From Rhyzopertha dominica (lineage: Eukaryota; Arthropoda; Insecta; Coleoptera; Bostrichidae): DNA of 64,000 nt. Positions 38,301-45,529 of this stretch are shown here, piece by piece. Made by a program: the position numbers and the translations under genes. The first letter of the stretch is position 1; each line of letters opens with the position of its first letter. The stretch lies in the NCBI GenBank assembly GCA_025024175.1, contig QCXZ01000003.1:14667621-14731620 (forward strand), written 5' to 3'. The notes beneath the pieces were generated by a model. It worked only from the letters and a program-made list of their open reading frames with translations. It was not told the origin of the DNA and searched no databases.

Positions 38301-41300
38301 TGTGTCCTTCACGTATTTTACAAGAAGCTTTGCAACATGTTCTTCATCTTCCTTTAATTTTATAAGCATTGTACCAGATTCTTGTAAAGCATCCATTAGA
38401 GAAATATCTAATTTTGGGTGGCTTGGTTTTCTGAAAAGAGATATCATTAATACAACAAACTCACTTAACATGTGGTCGTACATATATTTTAGTGGAATTG
38501 CTTCTTCCTGATTCCCAGAACAAACAGATCCAAGTGACTTATTTTCCGTGGTAATGCTACATTTGTTCAGCATTTCAGGTTCAACCTGGATACTGCTGTC
38601 TGCACCAATCATCACATCCGCTAAACTAATTTCTTCCTCCAGTGAGTCGATGGTACCATCGGTGTTTGCAGATATAGAGGATCTATTTCTTGTCGCATGT
38701 GGACCACCCTTTGTTTCTCCATTTAAGCGGTTGGTTTGTTTTGTCAACAGTTTCCTAAAGAACGACTGGTTTTTTGATGATTTTGGAGACTTTATCTCGG
38801 TTTCCTAAAGGAAATGAGCAGGCATCAGTCATATAAACAATTACCAAATATGAATAATAAACAGAGGTACTAACACAACTGTATCCTAGTTTTTTTGCAA
38901 GTAAATGGTAGAATGTAAAGCAGCTTTCCTATTAGTGCTTACTTTTTTAATTCCTTAATGCAGCATTTAGGAGAAAATACAAAATCAATCTTTAAAAGCA
39001 GATTGCATGTGTGTTGCATTTTTAAATACATTAAGTACATATTTGTAGGCATCAGAAAACGATGCTACTTTCAAATTTGCTTCATTTATACTGGGACCTG
39101 CTTTAAATCTGACGGAATGCATCCCTATAAAGAGTTTTCACTCAACCCCCTGGTTTAGGCTCTCTTAATATAAATAATAATAGTAATAATAAGGAAAAGA
39201 TGTGCAAGGAATGCCATGGGATGTAAATAACAACTGGTTATCGATTCTGCCATGTGCAAACAGGCCTACGTAAAACACATGAACTTGTATATAGCTTACA
39301 TTGATTATAAAAAGGCATTTGACTCCGTCCCCCAGTATTGGTTATTACATGTTTTACAAATATACAAGGTTAATGCCAATATTGTTAACTTTTTAGGGCT
39401 ATGACCTGGAAAACTAGAATACATCACATGCAAGCCGCTATTACAACGGGAGCGATACCAGTCAAAGGGCAATTTCCAAGTAGTCTCTTTGACCCCTATA
39501 TGGTTTTGTATAGTTATTAACCCTCTGTCCCGTCGACTTAACTCGACAAAATATGGCAACAATATTAAAAACAACAATAATACAGGATATGCAGTCAACC
39601 ACTTGCTTTATATGGATGACTTCAAACTAATGGCGTCTACAAGAAAACAACTACAGGAGTTCTCGGCAGACGTTAGAATGCAATTTGGTCTCGATAAGTG
39701 CCGCACCGTTAATATTGTCAGAGGTGAAATGCGTGGAGGTGACTTTGAACTCCAAGATTGACAGAGCATAGAAGCAATGCGTGAGGAGGACAACTTACAA
39801 ATATCTAGGAATAAAGTAAACTCGATGAATAACACGTGGAGCAATGAAAGCTGAACTAACCGAAGAAGAGAGTAAGATTAATCTCGAGAAGTAAACCTAA
39901 TAGCAAAAACCTTTTCAAGGCTCTTAATACCTATGTCTGCCCAGTACGCGGCTATTCATTTGGTATAATAAACTGGTCCAAGACAAATATTGCAAATCCC
40001 CAACGCAAAGTGAAAACTTTGCGCTTACAAGAACACAAAAACACCATCCCAGAAGTGCAATAGAGCGAACAACTCTACCACTTCAATTAGATAGAAAAGG
40101 ACTAATGGATATTGGTAAACAACTGGATAGGTAAATAGATAATCTCCGTAAATATTTTTTCGGAAATCCAAATTCCTCAGAGCTTTATAGGATGATATGT
40201 AATGTGGACGATTTCACTCCGCTACTTCTAAAAGAGCAACAGGTACAAAGCCACTATCGTACTGACCCTGAAAAACTCAGGACTTGGACTACAGGTACAC
40301 ACCAGAACCTATTTTATAAACTAACACCCGCAAGATTTACTGAGATCGTAGTGTGCTTAAGACCAAACAACTCCACACAATAGGCCGCATATTGTAGTGG
40401 TTGATAAACATGTCAAAAAAGTAGCGCTAATTGATGTAGCCATTCTAAACAACAACATACAAAATAAATATGCGGAGAAAATCATAAAGTGCCGAGACCC
40501 GGCATATCGAATTAAAAATCAACTATTAAAGGATTATAACGAGTACAAAAATGCACATGTTGGTTTATCAGCTACACAAATGATTATTTTTTCGTCGTGA
40601 AAGCTCCACCCATTATTAAATTTTCTTACGTACTCACTGGGATTAGAATTTGGTTTAGATCGGACGTGTTTCTCGCGTTAAGTTGTGCTATATTGTATAT
40701 TTCTATCCTGAAGACGCCCATTATAAAAGCCAGCGAAACATCTAACGCAAAAGACAAACATTTCGATAAACCAAACTTATTAAAATAGAAGTGGGTGTTT
40801 ACGTCAGTCAGTACATATAATGTAGAACTCTCTGAGATCTGTTGTAGTNTCTAACAAGGTTATTGAGATATAACTATTTAAAATGCTGCTTTTATCTTTA
40901 TTTTATTTATATGTTAATAACCTTCTGCTAGAATTACTACTACGTAAACTTTTACGTACATAATTTAACTTACCTGTACTTGATTACTGACAACATTGGT
41001 TTGTTCTTTGTTTTCTTCTACTGCTTCTTTGGGTACTAGGTTTTCCGCTACTTTCTTGTCGGTACTTTCTTCTACTTTCTCATCAATATCTGTTTGTCTA
41101 GGAAAGGTATTTCGACGCTTAAGGACGGGAATTTTACTTTTAGAATCCTTTATGTCAACCTTCTCAACACTTTCACTGATAGTAGCAGGTAGGGATGCGC
41201 AGGATAACTGGCGGCAATCGTTGCAATTGCTTTCTGCTATGCTCCGTCTGGCTTCCAATAATTGTAGTTTGGTATCTGAACTATCTCCACGTTTCTTTCT

Positions 41301-44072
41301 TCTTGTTCTTGACATTAGCTGAGCTAGTATGCTGTTTGATTTTCTTGTCTTTATACTCGTACTACTGGATGCGTTTGAAGCCGACAAACCAGATTCCATG
41401 CTTGGGACAATAGCCAACTTACTTGCAGCTCCGCTTCCCTGTAATAATTACTTGGGTACTAATATGAGTGATGGAGAAAGCTTATGGTGATTTTCCAACT
41501 GATGTATTGGCTTAAGTTTTTACGACTGGCGTTCAAATGATGAAGTGAAGCTGCCTGGCTGGATGGCCCTGGTCGATTTCCTCTTCTTGTGTTTCCATAC
41601 GTTTTGTCTACTACCGTGGCAGGCACCTTCAGTTGTGAGCTTGTGGTGGTGGATGTAGACGACACATTAATTAATCAGTTGATGTTTTCACGGCGATGTC
41701 TACGACAGCGACTACAAGCTCACCACTGAAGATGCCTGCTACAGTAGTAGGCGAAACGTCTGGAGGCATAAGAATAAGACATCGGCCAGGGCCATCCAGC
41801 TCGGAAGCTTCGCATCATGATTTCACTATTGTTTAAATTTAACAACTTCGCCTTTTCTATAGATAGGGGATTTCAAGGTAATTCCACAACAAATCTTTTG
41901 TAATAACATTTCCAAAAATGTCGCAAAAATAAGTTGCCTTTTACTGCCTTCTGTTAACCCCAAAACACATTCTTGAACTGTTACTATTTGGTGACACCCA
42001 CTCGAACCTACAGTTCTCGTGACTTGTTGCCAGATAACAGTTCTCGAAGTTCTGTCGAATTATTTTCAATTTATTCTCACTCTCTTGTAATATTGTAACA
42101 TAAAATTATCAAACAGATAATTTAAATATACGATTTACCTACATTTTAATAATTATTAAAATGGGGGGTATAACGGAGACTTAATTTTAATTATGGTAGA
42201 TTATGGAGCTTTGTTATTTGTTTAACATGGAATCACAAAACAAACCTTTTGCGCGCTCTGCTTCTAATAGGCTAATTGCACGATTTCGCGAAACGGGTAG
42301 TGTAAAGTATCTGCAAAGATCTAGTCATTCCAAATTATACTTAGACATAAAGTTAAACATTATATTAGAAGCCGAAGAAAATCAGAATTTTTCCTGCGTT
42401 ATGCGGCAAAAAAACAACGACGTTAGCTACTCAACAGAGAGAAAACTTTATCAAAAGGAAAAATTTCATTCTTATAATTCTGTTTCTCTGGGTTACTTAA
42501 AACGAGTGCGTGTAGCTTATCCGTTTTAGCATTCGTCGGTCTTTCGCATCCATGATACAAAACTATGAATTGTGAATATATTAAAGCTATACTATTGCGA
42601 ATCTTTAACAACTTGTTCGCGAGAATATAAAATCTATTACAGAAAACGCCAAAAATTCTGTGTCTGATAATACAAATGTAGTAAAAAGGGTCTTAGAAAC
42701 GAACAAATGTCTTTTTTTGTTCATTGACGTCGCATTTATTTATTTATTATTCATTACTTTATTAGGTGTTATTTCTTAAAATGCCACCTAAACCATCAGC
42801 TAAAATTCTTACATCTTACATAACAAGAGGATGTTCACTATAAAACAAGATGAACTGAACTGGACAGAAAAACATTCAAGGAGTTGTTGGACCTGTTTTA
42901 TGAATAAATGACAATTTAGCAGATTTAGCAGACTATTGAGCTTCGCATGTTTTTTTCTGTACATTTTCACTGATTATAAATGAAAACGCAATTTCTTATG
43001 AAAACAAAACCATATCCTTAAGTATGAAGACAGTAACTTAAAACGGAAGGAACATTTCGACAATGTAAGTGGCTCACAAGTGACACTCAAAACCATTGCT
43101 GAACTAACAAACCGTAATTTATAATCGTATATCAAATTATAACGATACCTACTTGCTTCAATGGAATACAATTGCGCTAACATCAAAAAATATTAATATC
43201 AATTCTCTGATATCAAGATAATACAAACACACCAAAATGAAGTNTTTTGCAAAACAAAATAAAATTGTTTTGCTATGCCACAAGGGATGACAAGAAGAAT
43301 AAAACTCGTATAGCTAGGCATTGTGTTAATAGCGGAGCATTGTGCGAGGAGGATAGCGTCTATCTTTAAACAACATAGGTAACAAGCTACACAACGTCAT
43401 TGGGCTAAACTTAGTGATCGGGTATTTTAACAAGATTTATTACAAACCGATGGTTAATGCCATCAGATCATTCTCAATAATCCGCCGGAAATGTGATTTT
43501 AATATACTGATCTGCATATTTTTCTGTGTTGTCTGACAGCTATGACTGAGTTACCCTATTACAAGGTAAGGATCACTAGCTTATTGTGTGGTACTTACCT
43601 CCTTATTCGTTCCACTGTCTGGTGCAGATCCGATTGAAAGCACATAGACACAGCTCTGCTTTTCCGATAATTTACCATCAGTATCGTTGTGTTCCATTTT
43701 CCACGTTGCTACTATTGCACGATATTGTCCAACCGCAATACATTCGTATTCTACGTGTCTAGGAAATAACTTGCATATGTTATGGACGGCTAGCGATGAG
43801 CTGTATTTATTGGCCGTAGATATTAAGGATCCTTTTCTCTTTGTCTCTTTGTATATAGGCAGATATTTGTTTACGCAGCTTCGTATTGCTGTAATTACCA
43901 TCTGTATGATTTGCTTGACTTTATAAAAATAATTTCTCCGCTTGACTCTCAGCGACCCTACCCTGCTACTGCTGTTACTTACAAATTTTGAGGCCAGCTT
44001 GTAGGAACAAGTATCAGAATTTATATTGCTGCAAGAACGCACAATTTGCTGCAAATTAAGGTACAGTGACAT
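11220..44072 (-). CDS. Large multi-exon coiled-coil protein (about 1,609 residues)
   Basis: Twenty-one exons can be joined in compatible phase on the minus strand: 44072-43599, 41438-40974, 38804-38282, 36821-36570, 36514-36338, 36285-36101, 23421-23309, 23165-22907, 21907-21716, 21662-21476, 20278-20136, 20073-19804, 17713-17588, 17531-17355, 17251-17150, 17099-16940, 16877-16762, 14314-14202, 14148-13948, 11869-11620, 11564-11220. The sum is 4,830 nt, an exact multiple of three. Exons 4-20 encode almost unbroken heptad-rich coiled coil; exons 1-3 are basic and Ser/Thr-rich. No catalytic domain or known family signature is visible. It may be a structural, centrosomal, ciliary or golgin-type protein. 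DRC9/IQCG lies antisense in the intron between exons 6 and 7. The exon 3-4 join is the weakest and could separate two genes. Confidence 0.65.
12649..13000 (-). mobile_element. LTR-like sequence (solo gypsy-type LTR)
   Basis: On the minus strand the sequence has a TATATAAGC box at about 12871-12880, AATAAA at 12692-12697 and ends CTCGTAACA at 12649, the usual order in an insect LTR. There is no internal coding region nearby, so it would be a solo LTR. The left (5') boundary is not resolved. It lies in an intron of the coiled-coil gene. Confidence 0.4.
13218..13641. mobile_element. Short non-autonomous DNA transposon, TACTATA-GATCACC family, copy 2
   Basis: The left end reads TACTATAGCTGGATCACC then CAACAGACGGAGTAAT; the right end, reverse-complemented, is close to it (GATCACCCAACAGATGAAGT). 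The left subterminal part (CATGATCTTCACGCGATTTTC) matches the copy at 8454. It lies in an intron of the coiled-coil gene. Confidence 0.6.
14320..16755. other. Intron of the coiled-coil gene
   Basis: No exon recognised apart from those listed. It contains the fold-back repeat at 16145-16297 and Ns at 15526 and 15560. The plus-strand ORFs at 14902 and 15256 lack coding character. Confidence 0.5.
16145..16297. repeat. Near-perfect fold-back repeat (Penelope-type end)
   Basis: Arms of about 67 bp (16145-16211 and 16230-16297) are almost perfectly complementary, with an 18-bp loop. The right arm and loop contain CTGAGGA (16222-16228), a GACAC/GTGTC stem and GAAACGTC (16248-16255). This layout is typical of terminal repeats of Penelope-like elements and resembles a minimal hammerhead ribozyme core. 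Confidence 0.75.
16762..17713 (-). CDS. Coiled-coil gene, exons 13-17
   Basis: Five closely spaced exons (17713-17588, 17531-17355, 17251-17150, 17099-16940, 16877-16762) are separated by introns of about 50-105 bases. They encode coiled coil such as LKELEEMQKLERIAMK, KSLEHELEQKKKDAEDLLEK and LESQ-type heptads. The fourth intron shows a CACTAAT branch-point-like word before its acceptor. The donor of exon 14 (GAG|GTTTGT) is weak but is the only one in phase. Confidence 0.8.
17760..19800. other. Intron of the coiled-coil gene holding a Penelope-like fragment
   Basis: The only structured part is the minus-strand element at 18240-18860. The remainder shows no exon or repeat. An N is at 18349. 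Confidence 0.5.
18240..18860 (-). mobile_element. Penelope-like element, C-terminal fragment
   Basis: Minus-strand translation gives RILYFAQHFYACLQREAIEI followed by YKHPENFN, the stretch that follows the GIY-YIG endonuclease in Penelope-like retroelements. It then runs into a 3' region with AAGATGCTC...GAGTGCCC-like stem and CGAAACGTC near 18265-18300. Stops interrupt the frame. The reverse transcriptase is missing. Confidence 0.6.
19804..23421 (-). CDS. Coiled-coil gene, exons 7-12
   Basis: Exons 23421-23309, 23165-22907, 21907-21716, 21662-21476, 20278-20136 and 20073-19804 keep phase throughout. The first ends at GAGAT|GTGNGT, where an N falls in the donor; only this choice fits the next exon. 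They encode continuous coiled coil, for example ALQENLQKCNVELDKAVKEF, ETQERMSFFEEHYYQ and ALKEQLEEQRANVL. An N at 23052 makes one residue unreadable. The intron 22906-21908 is almost completely filled by a piggyBac-like element. Confidence 0.8.
20285..21470. other. Intron of the coiled-coil gene
   Basis: AT-rich, with a short ATT microsatellite. No exon or recognisable element otherwise. Confidence 0.5.
20860..20925. repeat. Imperfect ATT-rich microsatellite
   Basis: Repeated TTATTG and ATTATT units lie in the intron between exons 10 and 11 of the coiled-coil gene. Confidence 0.6.
21949..22855. mobile_element. piggyBac-like non-autonomous element, copy 1
   Basis: It is the inverted homologue of 58380-59312 over its whole length. 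The left end reads CTTAAGAGGGGCGTTTACCT with the TTAA target word. The right end reaches GATCGCTCCAAGTAAA but lacks the final GCCCCTC-TTAA. It occupies nearly all of the intron between exons 8 and 9 of the coiled-coil gene. No transposase ORF. Confidence 0.7.
23430..24650. other. Host-gene intron upstream of IQCG
   Basis: It should contain the IQCG promoter. It also holds the 3' end of a LINE (24310-24572). No TATA box stands out close to the IQCG start. Confidence 0.4.
24310..24572 (+). mobile_element. LINE 3' end with (TCAA)n tail, copy 1
   Basis: From GTCAACAGCACCAA to the ATCAATCAATCAA tail it matches the reverse complement of 53650-53870, including the GGCCGGCCCGGCGGTATATC block. Two dispersed copies ending in the same short-unit tail indicate target-primed insertion of a non-LTR retrotransposon or a SINE using its tail. 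The coding part is lost or too degraded to read. Confidence 0.6.
24658..24926 (+). CDS. IQCG: IQCG exon 1
   Basis: ATG at 24658 follows an in-frame TAA at 24649. The exon ends at GATAG|GTAATG in phase 2, which fits the next acceptor 4.85 kb away. The segment LFILKYVFPDS corresponds to the N-terminal helix preceding the coiled coil in the animal family. Confidence 0.75.
24658..36047 (+). CDS. IQCG: Dynein regulatory complex subunit 9 (IQ domain-containing protein G)
   Basis: Four exons join exactly in phase: 24658-24926, 29777-30114, 30292-30716 and 35946-36047 (1,134 nt, 377 residues). DRC9 is part of the nexin-dynein regulatory complex that links outer doublets and dynein arms in motile cilia and sperm flagella, and binds calmodulin through its IQ motif. 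The order of parts matches the family: a short N-terminal helix (residues about 50-75, LRESLRMLFILKYVFP), long coiled coils over residues about 95-340, an IQ motif AATRIQAWWRGVMVRKHLG across the last splice, and a Lys/Gly-rich tail (KKKKGKKGKDKKGKKKK). The start is set by an in-frame TAA at 24649. The human protein is somewhat longer (443 residues). The gene lies wholly inside an intron of the antisense coiled-coil gene. Confidence 0.9.
25849..26343. mobile_element. Non-autonomous element with AATTAGGCTTTTTA ends
   Basis: The ends are perfect inverted repeats over AATTAGGCTTTTTA. A second inverted block lies inside (CCAGGGGGGCAAA at about 25890 and TTTTTGCCCCCTGG at about 26295). About 495 bp long, with no ORF. 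The superfamily is unclear. Confidence 0.55.
26400..27480 (-). mobile_element. Penelope-like element fragment (GIY-YIG endonuclease region)
   Basis: Minus-strand translation reads DPLHTPDVYRIPC, then CIGLTSRTVKTRITKHKKS, the GIY-YIG endonuclease pattern that follows the reverse transcriptase in Penelope-like elements. Further on, in shifted frames, come an AQHAIEEDHNCHFDDTKVL-like stretch and the C-terminal tail. Several stops and frame changes show it is dead. The reverse transcriptase part is missing or unreadable. Confidence 0.6.
27030..27060. repeat. Short near-perfect palindrome
   Basis: GTTGTCTAAATAAT and its reverse complement ATTATTCAGACAAC abut with one mismatch, inside the Penelope-like fragment. 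Confidence 0.6.
28150..29690 (-). mobile_element. Penelope-like retroelement, decayed RT and GIY-YIG
   Basis: On the minus strand the pieces appear in family order. They are a reverse transcriptase part (YEDGIFCIWTGTDRNLDQF near 29180, then LDLTITKNSG near 29040), a linker (YIGNVSEKMSTYLSNDNRRF near 28720), and the GIY-YIG endonuclease (GVYEINCEECNISYIGCTG near 28570). Frameshifts and stops separate them. The end near 28190-28230 carries GGCC...GCC-GAAACATG and the start near 29640 carries GGCCGAAACGTATG, as in Penelope-type terminal repeats. Confidence 0.75.
29777..30716 (+). CDS. IQCG: IQCG exons 2 and 3 (coiled-coil body)
   Basis: Exon 2 (29777-30114) starts after GCATGTAG and ends ACAG|GTAAGG in phase 1. 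Exon 3 (30292-30716) starts after GATACAG and ends ATTCAG|GTAATA in phase 0. They encode coiled coil with the family-typical ENWIEKYDQDLEYMDAQI segment and the first half of the IQ motif. Confidence 0.9.
31378..31402. repeat. ATT microsatellite
   Basis: Seven or so tandem ATT units. Confidence 0.8.
31875..32747. mobile_element. hAT-type non-autonomous element
   Basis: The termini are CAGGGTTGGCA and its inverted copy TGCCAACCCTG. They are flanked by 8-bp target duplications CACGAAAT (31867-31874) and CACGAAAC (32748-32755), with one mismatch. An 8-bp duplication with CAGGG termini is the hAT signature. Both subterminal regions are crowded with TGTTTAAA/TTTAAACA words. There is no transposase ORF. 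Confidence 0.75.
33650..34440 (+). mobile_element. mariner-type transposase relic
   Basis: In shifting frames the region reads FCQQDEAPLHKV (near 34155) and then PARFPDLTHIYFYLWG (34240-34290). These are the second and third catalytic blocks of Tc1/mariner-like transposases (QQDGAP and SPDLTPLDFFLWG in intact members). They are followed by INSVKSVQRKSRLCID, the usual C-terminus. Stops break the frame and no inverted ends were found. Confidence 0.65.
34777..35230 (+). mobile_element. LTR-like sequence
   Basis: It begins TGTTATAC and has GTATAAATAG at about 34955, a GC-richer transcribed start, and AAATAAA at about 35160. This is the promoter and polyadenylation layout of an LTR. The 3' boundary and target duplication were not found. 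It could instead be a host promoter. Confidence 0.35.
35177..35401 (-). CDS. Unrecognised ORF with signal-like start
   Basis: Minus-strand ORF of 74 codons opening MVMVFIAVNVLHGDGATESF, with a possible donor ACAG|GTAACA after VLVT. It could be a first exon of a secreted or membrane protein, or a chance ORF overlapping the LTR-like end. No motif. Confidence 0.2.
   Translation of the reverse strand: MVMVFIAVNVLHGDGATESFVSIVTLSDVRRYVEQLIFPRFINVFVESKMLVLVTGNSNNILFLGRKSSKTVDF
35946..36047 (+). CDS. IQCG: IQCG last exon (IQ motif and basic tail)
   Basis: After TATTTTAG the exon encodes AWWRGVMVRKHLGPYRK, then a lysine-rich tail and a TGA at 36045. It is only 33 codons, so it is easily missed. ATTAAA at 36087-36092 is the likely polyadenylation signal. 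The mature 3' end would then overlap, or stop just short of, the exon of the antisense gene that ends at 36101. Confidence 0.88.
   Translation, partial: AWWRGVMVRKHLGPYRKKKKGKKGKDKKGKKKK
36087..36092 (+). terminator. Polyadenylation signal ATTAAA for IQCG
   Basis: ATTAAA lies 40 bases after the IQCG stop. Cleavage 10-30 bases further on would place the RNA end inside the antisense exon 36285-36101. Confidence 0.4.
36101..36821 (-). CDS. Coiled-coil gene, exons 4-6
   Basis: Three exons (36821-36570, 36514-36338, 36285-36101) have introns of only about 55 bases, typical of insects. They encode heptad-rich helix, for example ETERRVQALANDLWLQQAE, NEQLQTKLTSLAYL and LLRQIEGLENELQNVQ. Phases are 1, 1 and 0 and agree at every join. 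The donor at 36100 opens the 12.7-kb intron that contains the antisense DRC9/IQCG gene, whose stop is 54 bases away. Confidence 0.8.
36825..38230. other. Intron between exons 3 and 4 of the coiled-coil gene
   Basis: No exon recognised. A Penelope-type terminal fragment lies at 37745-37830. Confidence 0.4.
37745..37830 (-). repeat. Penelope-type terminal repeat fragment, copy 2
   Basis: It shares the CTGTAATCTTTGTCAA core and neighbours with 9985-10065. The CGAAAC box is mutated in this copy. Confidence 0.4.
38232..38804 (-). CDS. Coiled-coil gene, proposed exon 3, or 3' end of a separate gene
   Basis: The acceptor TCCTTTAG|GAAACC opens a frame that runs to a stop at 38232 (last residues YYDNMET). 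Inside, the donor TTTGC|GTAAGC at 38281 ends the exon at 38282 in phase 1. This fits the phase of the next coiled-coil exon at 36821. Used as a donor, it continues the long gene; ignored, it makes this the last exon of a separate three-exon gene. No polyadenylation signal was seen close to the stop, which favours splicing. The encoded part has a helix-rich end (ALQESGTMLIKLKEDEEHV). Confidence 0.6.
   Translation of the reverse strand, partial: ETEIKSPKSSKNQSFFRKLLTKQTNRLNGETKGGPHATRNRSSISANTDGTIDSLEEEISLADVMIGADSSIQVEPEMLNKCSITTENKSLGSVCSGNQEEAIPLKYMYDHMLSEFVVLMISLFRKPSHPKLDISLMDALQESGTMLIKLKEDEEHVAKLLVKYVKDTTFQRDLRKRHSLCNRYYDNMET
39160..40790 (+). mobile_element. R4-clade (Dong-like) LINE reverse transcriptase relic
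   Basis: The plus-strand pieces read YIDYKKAFDSVPQYWLL (39296 onward), NHLLYMDDFKLMASTRKQL (39600 onward, with the MDD catalytic pair where YxDD is expected), FGLDKCRTVNIVRGEM, a YLGI block, and far downstream KVALIDVAILNNNIQNKYAE and GLSATQMI. The last two are characteristic of the C-terminal part of the R4/R2-like group. Many stops and frameshifts; the 5' part is absent. It lies in the intron between exons 2 and 3 of the coiled-coil gene. Confidence 0.7.
40974..41438 (-). CDS. Coiled-coil gene, proposed exon 2 (Ser-rich, basic)
   Basis: The acceptor TTATTACAG|GGAAGC and donor CAG|GTAAGT bound 155 codons, both in phase 0. The sequence is low-complexity: SNASSSTSIKTRKSNS, a basic SRTRRKKRGD patch, and an acidic/lysine-rich end. 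It looks like a disordered, possibly phosphorylated linker. Confidence 0.65.
41525..41830. repeat. Long fold-back repeat, Penelope-type ends
   Basis: Arms of about 130 bp (about 41530-41660 and 41694-41825) are inverted copies at roughly 80 percent identity by eye. The right arm contains CTGAAGA (41726-41732), a GCCTGC/GTAGGC stem and GAAACGTC (41753-41760), the same layout as at 16145-16297. The left arm has a decayed version. It lies in intron 1 of the coiled-coil gene. Confidence 0.65.
42203..42529 (+). mobile_element. mariner-type transposase N-terminal relic
   Basis: The ORF contains ASNRLIARFRETGSVKYLQR, the helix-turn-helix part common in insect Tc1/mariner transposons (RFxETGSV). It is followed by LNIILEAEENQNFSC and a KEKFHSYN stretch seen before the catalytic domain. 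The catalytic part is missing here. The relic at 33650-34440 has the complementary C-terminal part and may be the same family. Confidence 0.55.
42877..43639. repeat. Direct duplication, copy 1 (contains the exon-1 splice donor)
   Basis: It is closely similar to 44769-45525 in the same orientation. Its right end includes the last 40 bp of proposed exon 1 and its functional donor GAG|GTAAGT. An N is at 43244. Confidence 0.75.
43599..44072 (-). CDS. Coiled-coil gene, proposed exon 1
   Basis: A 158-codon open frame begins MSLYLNLQQIVRSC, has an in-frame TAA just upstream, and ends at a strong donor (GAG|GTAAGT, phase 0). A basic SLRVKRRNYFYKVK stretch lies near residue 40. A possible alternative start lies upstream on the minus strand: an ATG near 44138 reads MLNGPDISK and meets a GTATGT donor. 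The first codons are therefore unsure. The last 40 bp of the exon and the donor region are duplicated at 45.5 kb. Confidence 0.45.
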
Positions 44073-44768
44073 ATCAAAGCAGTTATATTAATACATACCT
44101 TGGAAATGTCAGGACCATTCAGCATAACGCTCAGTAACTAAATTTTGTAGGCGATCAAGAGAAGGATGAATAAAGTTTGCAGTGACAGAACTAATTGAAA
44201 ACTTGACATTCTAATATGACGGGTTAGATCAAATTTAATAGATCTATTAACCATGGGGCTAAATAATGACCAATCTAAATCAAACCTTCTTTTGTAAACA
44301 AAAAAATACTACACAAATTGTTTTGCCCCCGAAAAAAATCGCCCGCATATTGTATAGATCTTTGTAAGAATCAGAGGTCAAATAAAACTTTATATGGATG
44401 GTATGTGTGGATCTGTTATTATTACAACAGAAGAAAAGGACGGCTATGTTCGGTGGTAGCTAATGAAACTTTATTATACATATGTTAGGGATACAACCAT
44501 ATCCGCGGGCAGAACTGGTCATGCTACCCAAGAAAAACAGTGCACTAATTATTAACAGTTGTTAATTCAATACACTAATTGAAAATATGTCGCTATTGCG
44601 TACAGTTACTGAGTTGTAACTAACGAGTGCGAACGTATTTGTCAGCGCATAATTATTGATAAGAGATGCCCGTTTTACAGATTTATGGTCATACCGACAC
44701 CGATGTCAGCTCAATCCTTAATCGAATTAGGGGCCACCTTGCTTCAGGTGATGAATGGCATCGCCAAC

Positions 44769-45525
44769 TCAAGCAGTTATTGGACCTGTTTTATGAACAA
44801 ATGACAATTTAGCTGATTCCGTTACTATTGAGCTTCGCTGTTTTTATTTCTGGACATTTTCACGGATTATAAATGAAAACGCAGTTTCTTATGAAAACAA
44901 AACCGCGTCCTTAAGTATGATATTAGACAGTAACTTAAAATGGAAGGAACATTTCGACAATATAAGTGGCTCACAAGTGACACTCAAAACCATTGCTGAA
45001 CTAAAAAACCGTAATTTATAATCGTATATCAAATTATAAGGATACCTACTTGCTTCTATAGAATACAATTGCGAGAACATAAAAAAATATTGATATCATT
45101 TCTCTGATATCAAGATAATACAAACACACAAAAATGAAGTTTTGTACTAAACAAACTAAAATTGTTTTGGTATGTCACAACGGGTGACAAGTAGACTAAA
45201 ACTCGTATGTATTGTGTTAATAGCGAAGCATTGTACGAGGAGGATAGCGTCTACCTTTAAACAACATAGGTAACAAGCTAAACAACGTCTTTGAGCTAAA
45301 CTCAGTTAACGGGTATTTTAACAAGATTTATTACAAACCGATAGTTAATGTCATCAAATCATTCTCAATAATCCGCGGTAAATGTGATTTTAATATACTG
45401 CTCTGCATATTAGTCTATGTTGTGTGACAGCAATGACTGAGTTATTACAAGGAAAGGATCACTAGCTTATTGTGTGGCACTTAACTCCTTATTCCTTCCA
45501 CTGTCTGGTGCAGATCCGATTGAAA
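44769..45525. repeat. Direct duplication, copy 2 (splice donor lost)
   Basis: It matches 42877-43639. The copied exon end remains readable (TCGGATCTGCACCAGACAG on the minus strand), but the donor has changed from GGAGGTAAGT to GGAGTTAAGT, so it should not be spliced. A 47-codon plus-strand ORF from 44666 (MPVLQIYGHTDTDVSSIL...) runs into its left edge. Confidence 0.7.
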
Positions 45526-45529
45526 TAGA

